Assembly: GCA_002499325.1 (NCBI GenBank)
Contig: DALC01000032.1
Span: 38,489-51,141, forward strand
DNA: 12,653 nucleotides
Direction: 5' to 3'
Source: Euryarchaeota archaeon UBA538
Lineage (GTDB): Archaea > Thermoplasmatota > Poseidoniia > Poseidoniales > Thalassarchaeaceae
Numbering within the stretch: position 1 is the stretch's first letter; every line of letters begins with the position of its first letter. Made by a program: the position numbers and the translations under genes. The notes under the pieces were generated by a model. That model had not been told where the DNA came from, did no database searches, and saw nothing but the letters and a program-made list of their open reading frames with translations. Below, in pieces: positions 1 to 7,510 of the stretch.

Positions 1-864
1 TGCGAACTCTATCCTCCGAATATCGGCATCCAACATGTATACGTATCCTGAGAACTCTTGTCCGAGAGTAAGTGGAACTGCATCCATGAGATGTGTTCTA
101 CCAATCTTGACAATTGAGGAAAACTCCTGCGCTTTAGCCTCCAAAGAGTCCCTTAGATGATGCACTGAGGGTAGTAGTTGGTTCGTGATTTGCTCGGCTG
201 AAGATATGTGCATCGCTGTTGGAAATGTGTCATTACTAGACTGTGCCCTGTTCACATGATCATTTGGGTGGACGGGAGTCTTACTACCCAGTTCTCCTCC
301 TGCGAGCTCAATTGCCCTATTCGCAATGACTTCATTTGCATTCATGTTTGTTTGAGTGCCTGATCCTGTCTGCCAAATTCTAAGTGGGAAGTGGCCGTCA
401 AGACTTCCTGAAATTACCTCATCGCATGACGAAGAAATCAGAGAGGCGATGTTGCTATCCAGCTGATCCAGTTGGGAGTTGGTTTCTGCCGCTGCTTTCT
501 TTAGAATACCGAAGGCTCTGATCATTGCCCTTGGCATTATGTCGTCACCGATATCGAAGTTCTCAAGTGATCTGGCTGTCTGAGCTCCATAGTATCTATC
601 TGCAGGTACTACCACTTCTCCCATGGTATCAATCTCGATCCTATTTTCATCTGGATTAGCCCTAGCAGATCTCTGATGGGTTGAGACTTTGATGTCCTCA
701 TGGTGAGCATTTCCTGACGAAAGGCCTTCTTCAATCATCTTAGAAATTGTAGCAGACCTTCCCCTCGTCTTTCCCTTACCCACTCTACGGTCTAGCTTCC
801 TAGCGGTTTCCTCTGGAATACTAATACTGATTATCCTACGATCGCCTACGCGGTGCTTTGCCAT
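1..864 (-). CDS. fumC: Class II fumarate hydratase with N-terminal ribbon-helix-helix domain (partial, C-terminus beyond left edge)
   Basis: Fumarase interconverts fumarate and L-malate in the TCA cycle. The visible 288 residues are all in one frame, read on the minus strand from an ATG at 864-862. Residues about 79-288 are class II fumarase: DTMGEV near 79-84, YYGAQT 91-96, GSGTQTNMN 167-175, HPNDHVN 199-205, [12 protein letters not shown] 209-220 and GRTHLMDA 255-262, whose His258 matches a catalytic His of the family. SSNDTF and HPNDHVN favour fumarase over aspartase. The mobile GSSxMPxKxN loop lies off the window. Residues about 9-50 are not fumarase. They look like a ribbon-helix-helix domain: strand RIISISIP (10-17), helix [12 protein letters not shown] (18-29), basic turn, helix [12 protein letters not shown] (37-48). 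A hydrophilic linker (51-74) joins the two. An in-frame TAA lies seven codons upstream (885-883), so 864 is the first possible ATG in this frame. The fumarase identity is very secure; the RHH assignment is by pattern only. Confidence 0.93.
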   Translation of the reverse strand, partial: MAKHRVGDRRIISISIPEETARKLDRRVGKGKTRGRSATISKMIEEGLSSGNAHHEDIKVSTHQRSARANPDENRIEIDTMGEVVVPADRYYGAQTARSLENFDIGDDIMPRAMIRAFGILKKAAAETNSQLDQLDSNIASLISSSCDEVISGSLDGHFPLRIWQTGSGTQTNMNANEVIANRAIELAGGELGSKTPVHPNDHVNRAQSSNDTFPTAMHISSAEQITNQLLPSVHHLRDSLEAKAQEFSSIVKIGRTHLMDAVPLTLGQEFSGYVYMLDADIRRIEFA

Positions 865-882
865 ATGTTCGGCATTAATTAC

Positions 883-901
883 TTATTAATAAATTTAATT
901 A
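883..901 (-). promoter_or_regulatory. Putative leaderless promoter (TATA-like box) of the fumarase gene
   Basis: The 60-bp gap between the cyclophilin stop and the fumarase ATG is very A+T rich. On the minus strand it contains ATTTATTAAT (894-885), centred about 26 bases before the ATG at 864. That is the spacing expected if transcription starts at or next to the start codon, as in leaderless archaeal mRNAs. No Shine-Dalgarno sequence precedes the ATG. The box overlaps a perfect 10-bp palindrome, TTATTAATAA (883-892), flanked by TAATTA on each side (876-881 and 896-901). The promoter role is inferred from position and composition. Confidence 0.5.
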
Positions 902-924
902 TAGACTATTAGTAAGGCGATTTA

Positions 925-1410
925 TTAAAATCTCTCAACCTTGATAATCTTCTGAGGATTGAATGGCCTGTCTCCTGGCTGAGTATCGCAGTTCTCGATT
1001 TTGTGAACATTTTCCATTCCGTTGACAACCTTTCCGAATACGGCATGATTACCATCAAGCCATGGCGTGGGGACGGTGGTCAGGAAGAACTGGGAGCCAC
1101 CGGTGTTGGGGCCAGCATTGGCCATAGAGAACAGTCCTGGAGTGTCGTGACTCTTAGCCAGTGCTGATGCCTCGCAAGGAATCTTCCAACCAGGACCTCC
1201 AGTTCCAGCTCTTCCATTGTGTGGGTCTCTGGAGTGAGGGCATCCTCCTTGAATCATGAAATCCTTGATAACCCTGTGAAAATGTAGTCCGTTGTAGAAC
1301 CCATCATCCACAAGTTTGAGGAAGTTTCCTGTGGTCTCTGGACAGTCTTCGGTGAAGAGCTCAATATCTATTGGTCCGGCGCTTGTCGTCATTCTAACTG
1401 TGGTAGGCAT
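925..1410 (-). CDS. Cyclophilin-type peptidyl-prolyl cis-trans isomerase
   Basis: This 161-residue single-domain protein catalyses cis-trans isomerisation of Xaa-Pro bonds and assists protein folding. It has the cyclophilin active-site block FHRVIKDFMIQGG (44-56, catalytic Arg46, Gln54), then FSMANAGPNTGGSQFF (94-109) and PWLDGNHAVFG (117-127). Trp118 is at the position that contacts cyclosporin in sensitive cyclophilins. There is no signal peptide or membrane segment, so it is probably cytoplasmic. The length is typical of minimal cyclophilins. The ATG at 1410 gives six residues before a second Met (Met7); either could be the start, since the domain proper begins near residue 12. It lies upstream of the fumarase gene on the same strand, but the fumarase seems to have its own promoter. 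Confidence 0.95.
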   Translation of the reverse strand: MPTTVRMTTSAGPIDIELFTEDCPETTGNFLKLVDDGFYNGLHFHRVIKDFMIQGGCPHSRDPHNGRAGTGGPGWKIPCEASALAKSHDTPGLFSMANAGPNTGGSQFFLTTVPTPWLDGNHAVFGKVVNGMENVHKIENCDTQPGDRPFNPQKIIKVERF

Positions 1411-1589
1411 GGGTTAAGCGGGTGACAAGCGGTCCAATAGTGTAACTGACGTAAGAAGGATAACGAAAGTGCAATAGTCCGGCCTAGTTATGAGTTGGTG
1501 CGGGGGGTATACTAGAATCAGCCCGTGTCCTGTCAATGTCGAATGAATATCGAGTAAAAATCCAATTACTGCTGGAGGCACTAGTGAGA

Positions 1590-1988
1590 TCAGGCGACCA
1601 ATGAACCGGGCATCACGCCTTCGGGAAGCTCGAGAAGCCTGACCGTTCCGTCCGGATCCAGAGCTCCAAGAACCAGAAACTGACTAATGAAACCAGTTGG
1701 AAGAGTCTTGTCACCTAGATTAATCGCGCCTACTACTTTCCTTCCAATTAAATCATGGCGTGGATAGTTGGTTATCTGTGCTGAGCTCCAGAGCTTTCCA
1801 ATCACAGGCCCAAAATCAACTTGGATCTTGTATGATGGCTTCCTCATTTCTGGGAACTTCTGGACATCAATGATCACTCCTGATCTCAAGTCCAGGTCAA
1901 AATAGGCAGATGCTCCGACATAATCCTTCATTGGGTGTTTCTCAGGAGAATATGGAGTTCCTTCCGGATCTATGACATGCTGGCTCAA
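1590..1988 (-). CDS. csaA: CsaA-like tRNA-binding domain protein
   Basis: A small OB-fold protein of the CsaA / tRNA-binding (EMAP II-like) family, 132 residues in the longest form. Family features run through residues 29-110: YFDLDLRSG, FPEMRKPSYKIQVDFG (45-60), SSAQIT (68-73), LIGRKVVGAINL and SQFLVLG (102-108). CsaA proteins bind tRNA and have been described in bacteria as chaperone or secretion-related; the role in this organism is not known. The longest frame starts with TTG (1988-1986) directly after the pyrE stop TGA, with GGTGAT just upstream, suggesting translational coupling. An ATG at codon 20 (1931-1929) gives an N-terminus closer to usual CsaA length, so the start is uncertain. 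It is probably co-transcribed with pyrE. Confidence 0.85.
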   Translation of the reverse strand: MSQHVIDPEGTPYSPEKHPMKDYVGASAYFDLDLRSGVIIDVQKFPEMRKPSYKIQVDFGPVIGKLWSSAQITNYPRHDLIGRKVVGAINLGDKTLPTGFISQFLVLGALDPDGTVRLLELPEGVMPGSLVA

Positions 1989-2576
1989 TCAATCACCTGT
2001 AATATTTGATCTCAGTAAAAGTGGTATTAGAGGTATTCCGGCAGTTTTGAATGCGTCAATTCCTCCCTCCTCCCTATCAAGAATAGTGATGCATGCCACT
2101 ACTTCGCATCCCATTGAATTCAACATCTCAGCCGCCTTTAATGCAGATTCCCCGGTGGTGGTTACGTCTTCAAGTAATACCACTCTATCTCCTGATCTGA
2201 TGGTTGAGCCTTCTATTCCTGGTGGATTTCCAGTCTTTCTGCCTCCTCTGCCCTTGGGCTCCTTACGAACCATGAATCCTCTGATTTCTGAGCCTTTTCC
2301 AGCCTTGGCGATTGCGATTGCGGTTAGGGGAATAGCCCCCAACTCCAATCCACCAACGGCATCTACATTCCCTATGTCCACAATTTTATCATGAATTAGG
2401 ACTCCGAGTAGATGAGCACATTCTGGGTTCATCATGACTGGTTTCATATCAAAGAAATGCTGACTTTCTCTGCCACTGGCTAAGGTGAATAGGTCATTAG
2501 GAGAGTGAAGGTATGCCAAGTCTCTCACTCTGTCAATCAGGAGGAGCTTGGCTTGAGCGGCTGAAATCGACTGCAT
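1989..2576 (-). CDS. pyrE: Orotate phosphoribosyltransferase
   Basis: Catalyses orotate + PRPP to orotidine 5'-monophosphate + PPi, the fifth step of de novo pyrimidine synthesis. The 195-residue length is normal. It shows the N-terminal FTLASGRES segment (30-38), the flexible catalytic loop FMVRKEPKGRGG (101-112) and the PRPP-binding motif VVLLEDVTTTGES (132-144) that defines type I phosphoribosyltransferases. The start is the ATG at 2576-2574. The gene is divergent from the DNA polymerase gene across 128 bp. Its stop directly abuts the TTG that may start csaA, so the two form an operon-like pair. No attenuator or operator could be recognised upstream. Confidence 0.97.
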   Translation of the reverse strand: MQSISAAQAKLLLIDRVRDLAYLHSPNDLFTLASGRESQHFFDMKPVMMNPECAHLLGVLIHDKIVDIGNVDAVGGLELGAIPLTAIAIAKAGKGSEIRGFMVRKEPKGRGGRKTGNPPGIEGSTIRSGDRVVLLEDVTTTGESALKAAEMLNSMGCEVVACITILDREEGGIDAFKTAGIPLIPLLLRSNITGD

Positions 2577-2704
2577 ATCCGACTTATCCGAGTAATGGTA
2601 ATCGAATGAAGCTTCGGTAGGTAAATAGCCATCGAGAGGTAAAATACGGTCAATGTTCTTGAACGGTCTAGTCTGGTGGCAGTTTATTCGCCTGGGGCAT
2701 AGTT

Positions 2705-5700
2705 ATGGTTGAGCAAAGTGAATCGGTGTCGAAGTATGATTCAGATAGGCTCTCATCAGAAGTTGAATACTACCAAGAATGGCTTGATTTGAGGACTCAG
2801 GAAGTATACGACATAGCTCTCCAAGCCAAGGCAAAGGGGCTTGACTTTAGCACTGAAATAGAAATCCCCCGAGCCGCTGATTTGGCGAGTAGGACTGAGA
2901 AACTTCTCGAAGAGTATCTGAAGGGACTGCAGATAGAGGATGACCTTCGAGCAATACTGCTGATAACTGACAGAGAGAGTGCGTCTATCCAGATTGCAGT
3001 TAATGTGGCAAAACGGATGTATGAGCGTGACGGAGATCTCCGAGAGGCAATAGATTGTGGACTAAGAGTTGGCCTGGCTGTGCTTACAGAAGCTGTTCTT
3101 GTAGCGCCACTAGATGGTATTGGTGCGGTCAGGATTCTCAATAATCCAGATGGCTCAGAGTTTCTTTCAATTGATTTCTGCGGACCAATAAGGGCCGCTG
3201 GAGGAACTGCTCAAGCTCTATGCGTACTGATTGGTGACATGATCAGACGTGAGCTTGGTCTGGGGAGGTATAATCCGTCCACAAGAGAGGTGGAAAGAGT
3301 GAAGGAAGAGTTTGGATTATACAGAGTTGGACTTCAGTACAAACCTCCCCCTGAGGAAGTAGAGATAATCGTTAGGGCCTGTCCAGTAATGGTTAACGGA
3401 GAGGAGACTGAGAAGCAGGAGTGTGCTGGATTCAAGGAGGTCAGGAACATACAGAACGAGAATGGTTCATTCAGGACTAGGGTTCGAGGTGGAGTGATGT
3501 TGGTTATCGGTGAAGGTTTATGCCTCAAGGCTCCAAAAATTGTTAAGCACACAGAAAGAATGGAGATTCCCGGATGGGAATTTATCTCTCAGTTTGCTAG
3601 TAAAGGGAAGAGCGATGAGGGCGATTCTGATATCTTCAAAAGCAGGCAAATTACTGAGATTTCAAGATACATGGATGATGTAATTGCTGGAAGACCTATT
3701 TTTGGTGAGCCCGGCGAACCTGGGGGATTTAGGCTTAGATATGGAAGAAGTAGAGCTACTGGATTGGCGGCTGCTGGTTTGAATCCAGTTTCTATGGAGG
3801 CGGCAGGTGGTTTCCTATCGGTTGGAACTCAGATGAAAATTGAACGACCTGGGAAGGCATGTGCAGTTACTCCTTGTACTGATATCGATGGGCCCATGGT
3901 AATTCTTGATGATGGTGAGTTTAGGCGAGTACACACCCTAGATGAGTGGAAGTTGATTCGAGAGAGAGTGATTTCAGTTTGGGATAATGGAGAGATTCTG
4001 ATGGGTTTCGGTGAGTTTCTTGAGAACAACAAGAATCTTGTTCCCTCAGCTTACAACAGAGATTGGTGGGCTGCGGACCTTCTAGATTCATTGGACCACC
4101 CTCAGAAGGTCTCAACCTTTGCAGAGATTATGGGGGTCGGGCTTGATACTCTGCCCAAAGGGTTGCCGTTTAACGGCGCAATAAATCGAGGGGGGGAGGA
4201 TGCTCTCGAGAGGGAGTGGAGGAAGCGGGAATGGTATCTTTTTCTGAGAGATATAGATTTGACTTGGCAACAGTCCAAGGGAATATCTGAGGCTTTTGGG
4301 ACAGCAGTCCCTCCCCCTTGGAATCTATGGTGGTCTGATCTTCCAATTTCAATTACTAAACCTCTCATCAAAGAATTGGCTGGGTCAGAAATACAAGAAA
4401 GTGGCTTGAGGATAAGGGGGGCTTCAAGGGGTTGGAGTCCTGATTCCCTGAAGGAAATAGACACGACGTATGAGCTTGACTTTGACATGTGGCCTTCATG
4501 GATGTCAGTCAGAAATCATGGAATTGTGAAATCGTGCCTTCTGACTCTTGGTTTGCAGCACTATCATGAGGCTGGAGATATCGTAATATCATCCAACTGG
4601 GAAGGTCTCCTGGAGGGACTAGGACTGATGAATGATGAAGGTGTAGTAGTTAGCTCAATGGATGCAATGGGGCATATCGACGATAGGCTGGTCAGGGTTA
4701 GTGAAGCCAAGAAGGTAGTGCAAGCTGAGGGCAAGAGAAAGAGTGAGCTGGAGAATAGAAGGGGGCTTGCCAGAGTTAGGGCAACCACACTAGCTATGCA
4801 ACAAGGAAAGGGTACACTAGAGACAGAGGCGATAGGAGAAGAAGCCGCACAGGGAATCTCTGATCCCGGGCCCGAGAATGTAACCTCTCTGAATAGATCA
4901 GTTTCGTTACTAGATGATCACGTCGTTGATGGTTCGTTGTGGCTAGTTAGGAAGCTATCCTCAATGAGATGGGAAGACTCTGCAACGTGTAGAATTGGAG
5001 CTAGAATGGGCAGACCGGAAAAGTCAGGGGTTAGAGAGATGAAACCATTGGTCCACTCACTGTACCCTATTGCTGAGAGTGGGGGGCCCCAAAGGCTCCT
5101 AGGAGAGGCGTCCTCCAAAGGAAGTATTAGAGTTCAGATGGGTCCGAGAATTTGTAGTAAATGTGGTTCAGAGTCTCCACATATCAGGTGTCATGTCAGA
5201 CCTGATCCCAACGTGGCCAAGGAGTGTGGAGGAAGAACGGAAGTCCGCAAGAGTCGGGGAGGCAAAAGGAGGCGTCGAGGCGAGTTTACGACAGTCCCAG
5301 TCTCATCTATTCTTGAAGTAAAAAGGAGAGCTTTGGGCTTGGACAAGCTTCCTTCGAAGATTAAAGCTGTGAAGGGTCTGGTTTCGATTGGACAGTCCCC
5401 AGAACCATTGGAGAAGGGCATTCTAAGAGCGAAGCATGGGGTTTCTGTCTTCAGAGACGGAACCTCGAGGTATGATATGAGTGATGTACCAGTAACACAC
5501 TTCAAACCGATAGAGATTGGTACATCCTGGGAGGCTCTCGCTGAACTGGGATACACTCATGATATTCGAGGAAGCATCCTGAAATCTGATAACCAGATGT
5601 TGGAGTTGCTTCCACAGGACTTTATCCCGTCAATAAGATCCAAAGATCACCTTCTCGCTACTTGTAATTTCGTGGATGAGCTTCTAGTTAGATTCTATAA

Positions 5701-6679
5701 AATGGAGCCATTCTATAACGCGAACAGTGAGAAAGACTTAGTCGGAAGATTGGCCATTGGTCTTGCACCACATACTTCTGGAGGAGTGCTGTGTCGCTTA
5801 ATCGGCTGGACTTCCTCATCTGCTGGATACGCTCATCCACTTTTCCACGCTGCTAAAAGAAGGAATTGTGATGGAGACGAGGATAGCATAATGATGCTCA
5901 TGGATGGTTTGCTAAATTTCTCCAAGGAAATTCTACCTGCAGGCAGAGGGGGCAGGATGGATGCTCCTCTAGTTCTGACGACAAGGCTGAATCCGATGGA
6001 AATAGACAAGGAGGCATTGAACGTGGATTGCTCTTGGAGCTATTCTCGGGACTTCTATGAGGCTACATTGTCTCAGCCCCACCCCAACGAAGCATCGGAC
6101 TTAGTGGACCTAGTAAGCGACAGACTGGGCAGTATTGGAGATCTGCGAGGATATGGATGGACGCATGATTCTGGTGACTTGGATTCTGGGCCGGTGAATT
6201 CTGCGTACAAGACTCTTGTGAGTATGACTGACAAGATGGGTGAGCAATTAGCACTTGGAAGTAGACTCAGGTCAGTCAGTGTGGACAGAGTGGCATCGCA
6301 AGTCATTGAATCTCATTTCCTCCCAGATATGAGAGGCAATATGATGGCATTCACCAGGCAGAAAGTACGATGTGTGAAATGTGGGCACTCTTATCGAAGA
6401 ATGCCTCTAGCTGGCAAGTGCGTGCAGAGGGCATCGGGAATCTCGGGCGGTCCGAGATTCTCTAGTTCCGATGACGGGATTGCGACTTGCGGGGGGAATG
6501 TCGTCCTAACAGTCTCTGAGGGGGCAGTCAGGAAATATATCCAGGTTACCAAGGAAGTAATGGAAAGCTACGGAGTTGACAATTACACCAAACAGCGTGT
6601 TGGATGGATGTCTGATAGTGTAGACTCATTATTCAATAATGACAGAGTGACAGTTATGACTCTGGAAGACTTCCTATGA
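2705..6679 (+). CDS. polC: DNA polymerase D large (catalytic) subunit DP2
   Basis: The polymerising subunit of archaeal family-D replicative DNA polymerase, which works with the DP1 exonuclease subunit (not in this window). The 1324 residues span the whole family. GPIRAAGGTAQAL lies at 160-172. The MGRPEK motif lies in the middle of the protein. A first zinc site has Cys817, Cys820, Cys829 and Cys841, followed by a basic stretch (KRRRR, 854-858). PFYNANSEKDLVGRLAIG comes next, and the catalytic NCDGDEDS motif carries Asp1056 and Asp1058. A C-terminal zinc site has Cys1223, Cys1226, Cys1239 and Cys1262. The end, TLEDFL, resembles a weak PCNA-interacting (PIP-like) tail. Inteins are common at the catalytic motif of DP2 in other archaea; here the motif is uninterrupted. 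The region about 690-760 is poorly conserved and probably a linker. The ATG at 2705 fits the family N-terminus. It converges with mptE with no gap. Confidence 0.98.
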   Translation: MVEQSESVSKYDSDRLSSEVEYYQEWLDLRTQEVYDIALQAKAKGLDFSTEIEIPRAADLASRTEKLLEEYLKGLQIEDDLRAILLITDRESASIQIAVNVAKRMYERDGDLREAIDCGLRVGLAVLTEAVLVAPLDGIGAVRILNNPDGSEFLSIDFCGPIRAAGGTAQALCVLIGDMIRRELGLGRYNPSTREVERVKEEFGLYRVGLQYKPPPEEVEIIVRACPVMVNGEETEKQECAGFKEVRNIQNENGSFRTRVRGGVMLVIGEGLCLKAPKIVKHTERMEIPGWEFISQFASKGKSDEGDSDIFKSRQITEISRYMDDVIAGRPIFGEPGEPGGFRLRYGRSRATGLAAAGLNPVSMEAAGGFLSVGTQMKIERPGKACAVTPCTDIDGPMVILDDGEFRRVHTLDEWKLIRERVISVWDNGEILMGFGEFLENNKNLVPSAYNRDWWAADLLDSLDHPQKVSTFAEIMGVGLDTLPKGLPFNGAINRGGEDALEREWRKREWYLFLRDIDLTWQQSKGISEAFGTAVPPPWNLWWSDLPISITKPLIKELAGSEIQESGLRIRGASRGWSPDSLKEIDTTYELDFDMWPSWMSVRNHGIVKSCLLTLGLQHYHEAGDIVISSNWEGLLEGLGLMNDEGVVVSSMDAMGHIDDRLVRVSEAKKVVQAEGKRKSELENRRGLARVRATTLAMQQGKGTLETEAIGEEAAQGISDPGPENVTSLNRSVSLLDDHVVDGSLWLVRKLSSMRWEDSATCRIGARMGRPEKSGVREMKPLVHSLYPIAESGGPQRLLGEASSKGSIRVQMGPRICSKCGSESPHIRCHVRPDPNVAKECGGRTEVRKSRGGKRRRRGEFTTVPVSSILEVKRRALGLDKLPSKIKAVKGLVSIGQSPEPLEKGILRAKHGVSVFRDGTSRYDMSDVPVTHFKPIEIGTSWEALAELGYTHDIRGSILKSDNQMLELLPQDFIPSIRSKDHLLATCNFVDELLVRFYKMEPFYNANSEKDLVGRLAIGLAPHTSGGVLCRLIGWTSSSAGYAHPLFHAAKRRNCDGDEDSIMMLMDGLLNFSKEILPAGRGGRMDAPLVLTTRLNPMEIDKEALNVDCSWSYSRDFYEATLSQPHPNEASDLVDLVSDRLGSIGDLRGYGWTHDSGDLDSGPVNSAYKTLVSMTDKMGEQLALGSRLRSVSVDRVASQVIESHFLPDMRGNMMAFTRQKVRCVKCGHSYRRMPLAGKCVQRASGISGGPRFSSSDDGIATCGGNVVLTVSEGAVRKYIQVTKEVMESYGVDNYTKQRVGWMSDSVDSLFNNDRVTVMTLEDFL

Positions 6680-7510
6680 TCAGTAATGAATATCCAGTGC
6701 CTGTAGAATAGTTTTCATCCACTGTAATTTGACTAGTTTCTTTTCCTTTTCAGTGGTTCCTGACCACCTACCGACCTTGTTTGTATTTGTCCCTAACATG
6801 GTTATCCTATCTATTGGAATTCCCAATGATGTAGCTATACATGCGGCCCTATCTCCGTCTGTGAATCCGCCTGGATTGTGCATACCAGCTATCTCCCCAG
6901 TTGTCTGATGTGTCAATATCAGAGGAGGAGGTGAGGGTGCATTCTTTGCAATTTCCAGAAGGTCCCTCCAGTCATTCTCATTATCTCCGTGTGCGTGTAA
7001 GAAAACTGTTTTTCCCCTGTTAACCGCCTCAATGGTACCCTCTCCTCCGTCTGCATCTGAAACTATGAAAGCCAATCTTGACCATGCCCTCTCTGCTGTC
7101 GTTTTGGGTAACAGAGAGATTGCTCCGGCGGCTCCATCGGCGGCAATCAAAAGGGTTGGTGACTCTAGAGCACTGGTTAGTTCCTCTTTGTCTATTGCAG
7201 CTCCTAGAATAGCAACATTTTGCTCTCTGAGAACGAGTCTCCTCTGAATATTTGCCACAGTTGCAGCCCTATTGGGCCTCCTCCATTGCTCTACTCCTGA
7301 CTGCTCAACAGTAGAAAGAAGATTCTTCGCACTTGAAATATCGTCAGATTCTTGCCACCCAAAATGGCTCCTGAATTCATCTTGAATTGTTACAAGAAGT
7401 TCAAGAGAGGGTATTAGATCGGTGGGTGGCCTAGACATGTTTCTCCAGTGGAAGGGGTCGGTGATTGTTGAATAACCCTCTTGGTTCTCTGGGTATCGTG
7501 CCCATCCCAC
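6680..7510 (-). CDS. mptE: 6-hydroxymethyl-7,8-dihydropterin pyrophosphokinase, MptE-like
   Basis: An archaeal DUF115/MptE-type enzyme, expected to transfer pyrophosphate from ATP to 6-hydroxymethyl-7,8-dihydropterin in pterin (folate or methanopterin-like) cofactor synthesis. It is structurally unrelated to bacterial FolK. Visible family motifs are AADGA (123-127), VSDADGG (150-156), HAHGDN (172-177) and NPGGFTDGDRA (212-222), followed by a C-terminal Lys-rich KEKKLVKLQWMK helix. The frame opens with GTG at 7510, giving 276 residues. Met25 (ATG at 7438) gives 252 residues and avoids overlap with priL. The residues before Met25 show no family pattern, so the shorter form is more likely. The stop codon touches the polC stop codon (convergent pair). 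Exact substrate is by family analogy. Confidence 0.88.
   Translation of the reverse strand: MGWARYPENQEGYSTITDPFHWRNMSRPPTDLIPSLELLVTIQDEFRSHFGWQESDDISSAKNLLSTVEQSGVEQWRRPNRAATVANIQRRLVLREQNVAILGAAIDKEELTSALESPTLLIAADGAAGAISLLPKTTAERAWSRLAFIVSDADGGEGTIEAVNRGKTVFLHAHGDNENDWRDLLEIAKNAPSPPPLILTHQTTGEIAGMHNPGGFTDGDRAACIATSLGIPIDRITMLGTNTNKVGRWSGTTEKEKKLVKLQWMKTILQALDIHY

Noticed and set aside
1411..1589. Possible tRNA or small RNA in the 179-bp gap between cyclophilin and csaA
   Set aside because: I found no T-loop consensus, no matching acceptor arms and no strong hairpin on either strand. A five-T run (minus strand, 1560-1556) after csaA could be a weak terminator but is too short to call.
1972..2394. 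Plus-strand open frame of 140 residues opposite pyrE
   Set aside because: It is antisense to pyrE, low in complexity (Ser/Pro/Ile-rich) and shows no family pattern.
2681..2690. TTTATT element upstream of polC as a TATA box
   Set aside because: Its centre is only about 19 bases before the ATG, too close for the usual archaeal spacing unless the start is misplaced; no BRE was visible.
4102..4488. Minus-strand open frame of 128 residues inside polC
   Set aside because: It lies wholly within the conserved DP2 coding region and has no motif of its own.
5864..5884. Intein at the DP2 catalytic motif
   Set aside because: The NCDGDED motif is contiguous and the flanking sequence matches the family directly; no intein is present.
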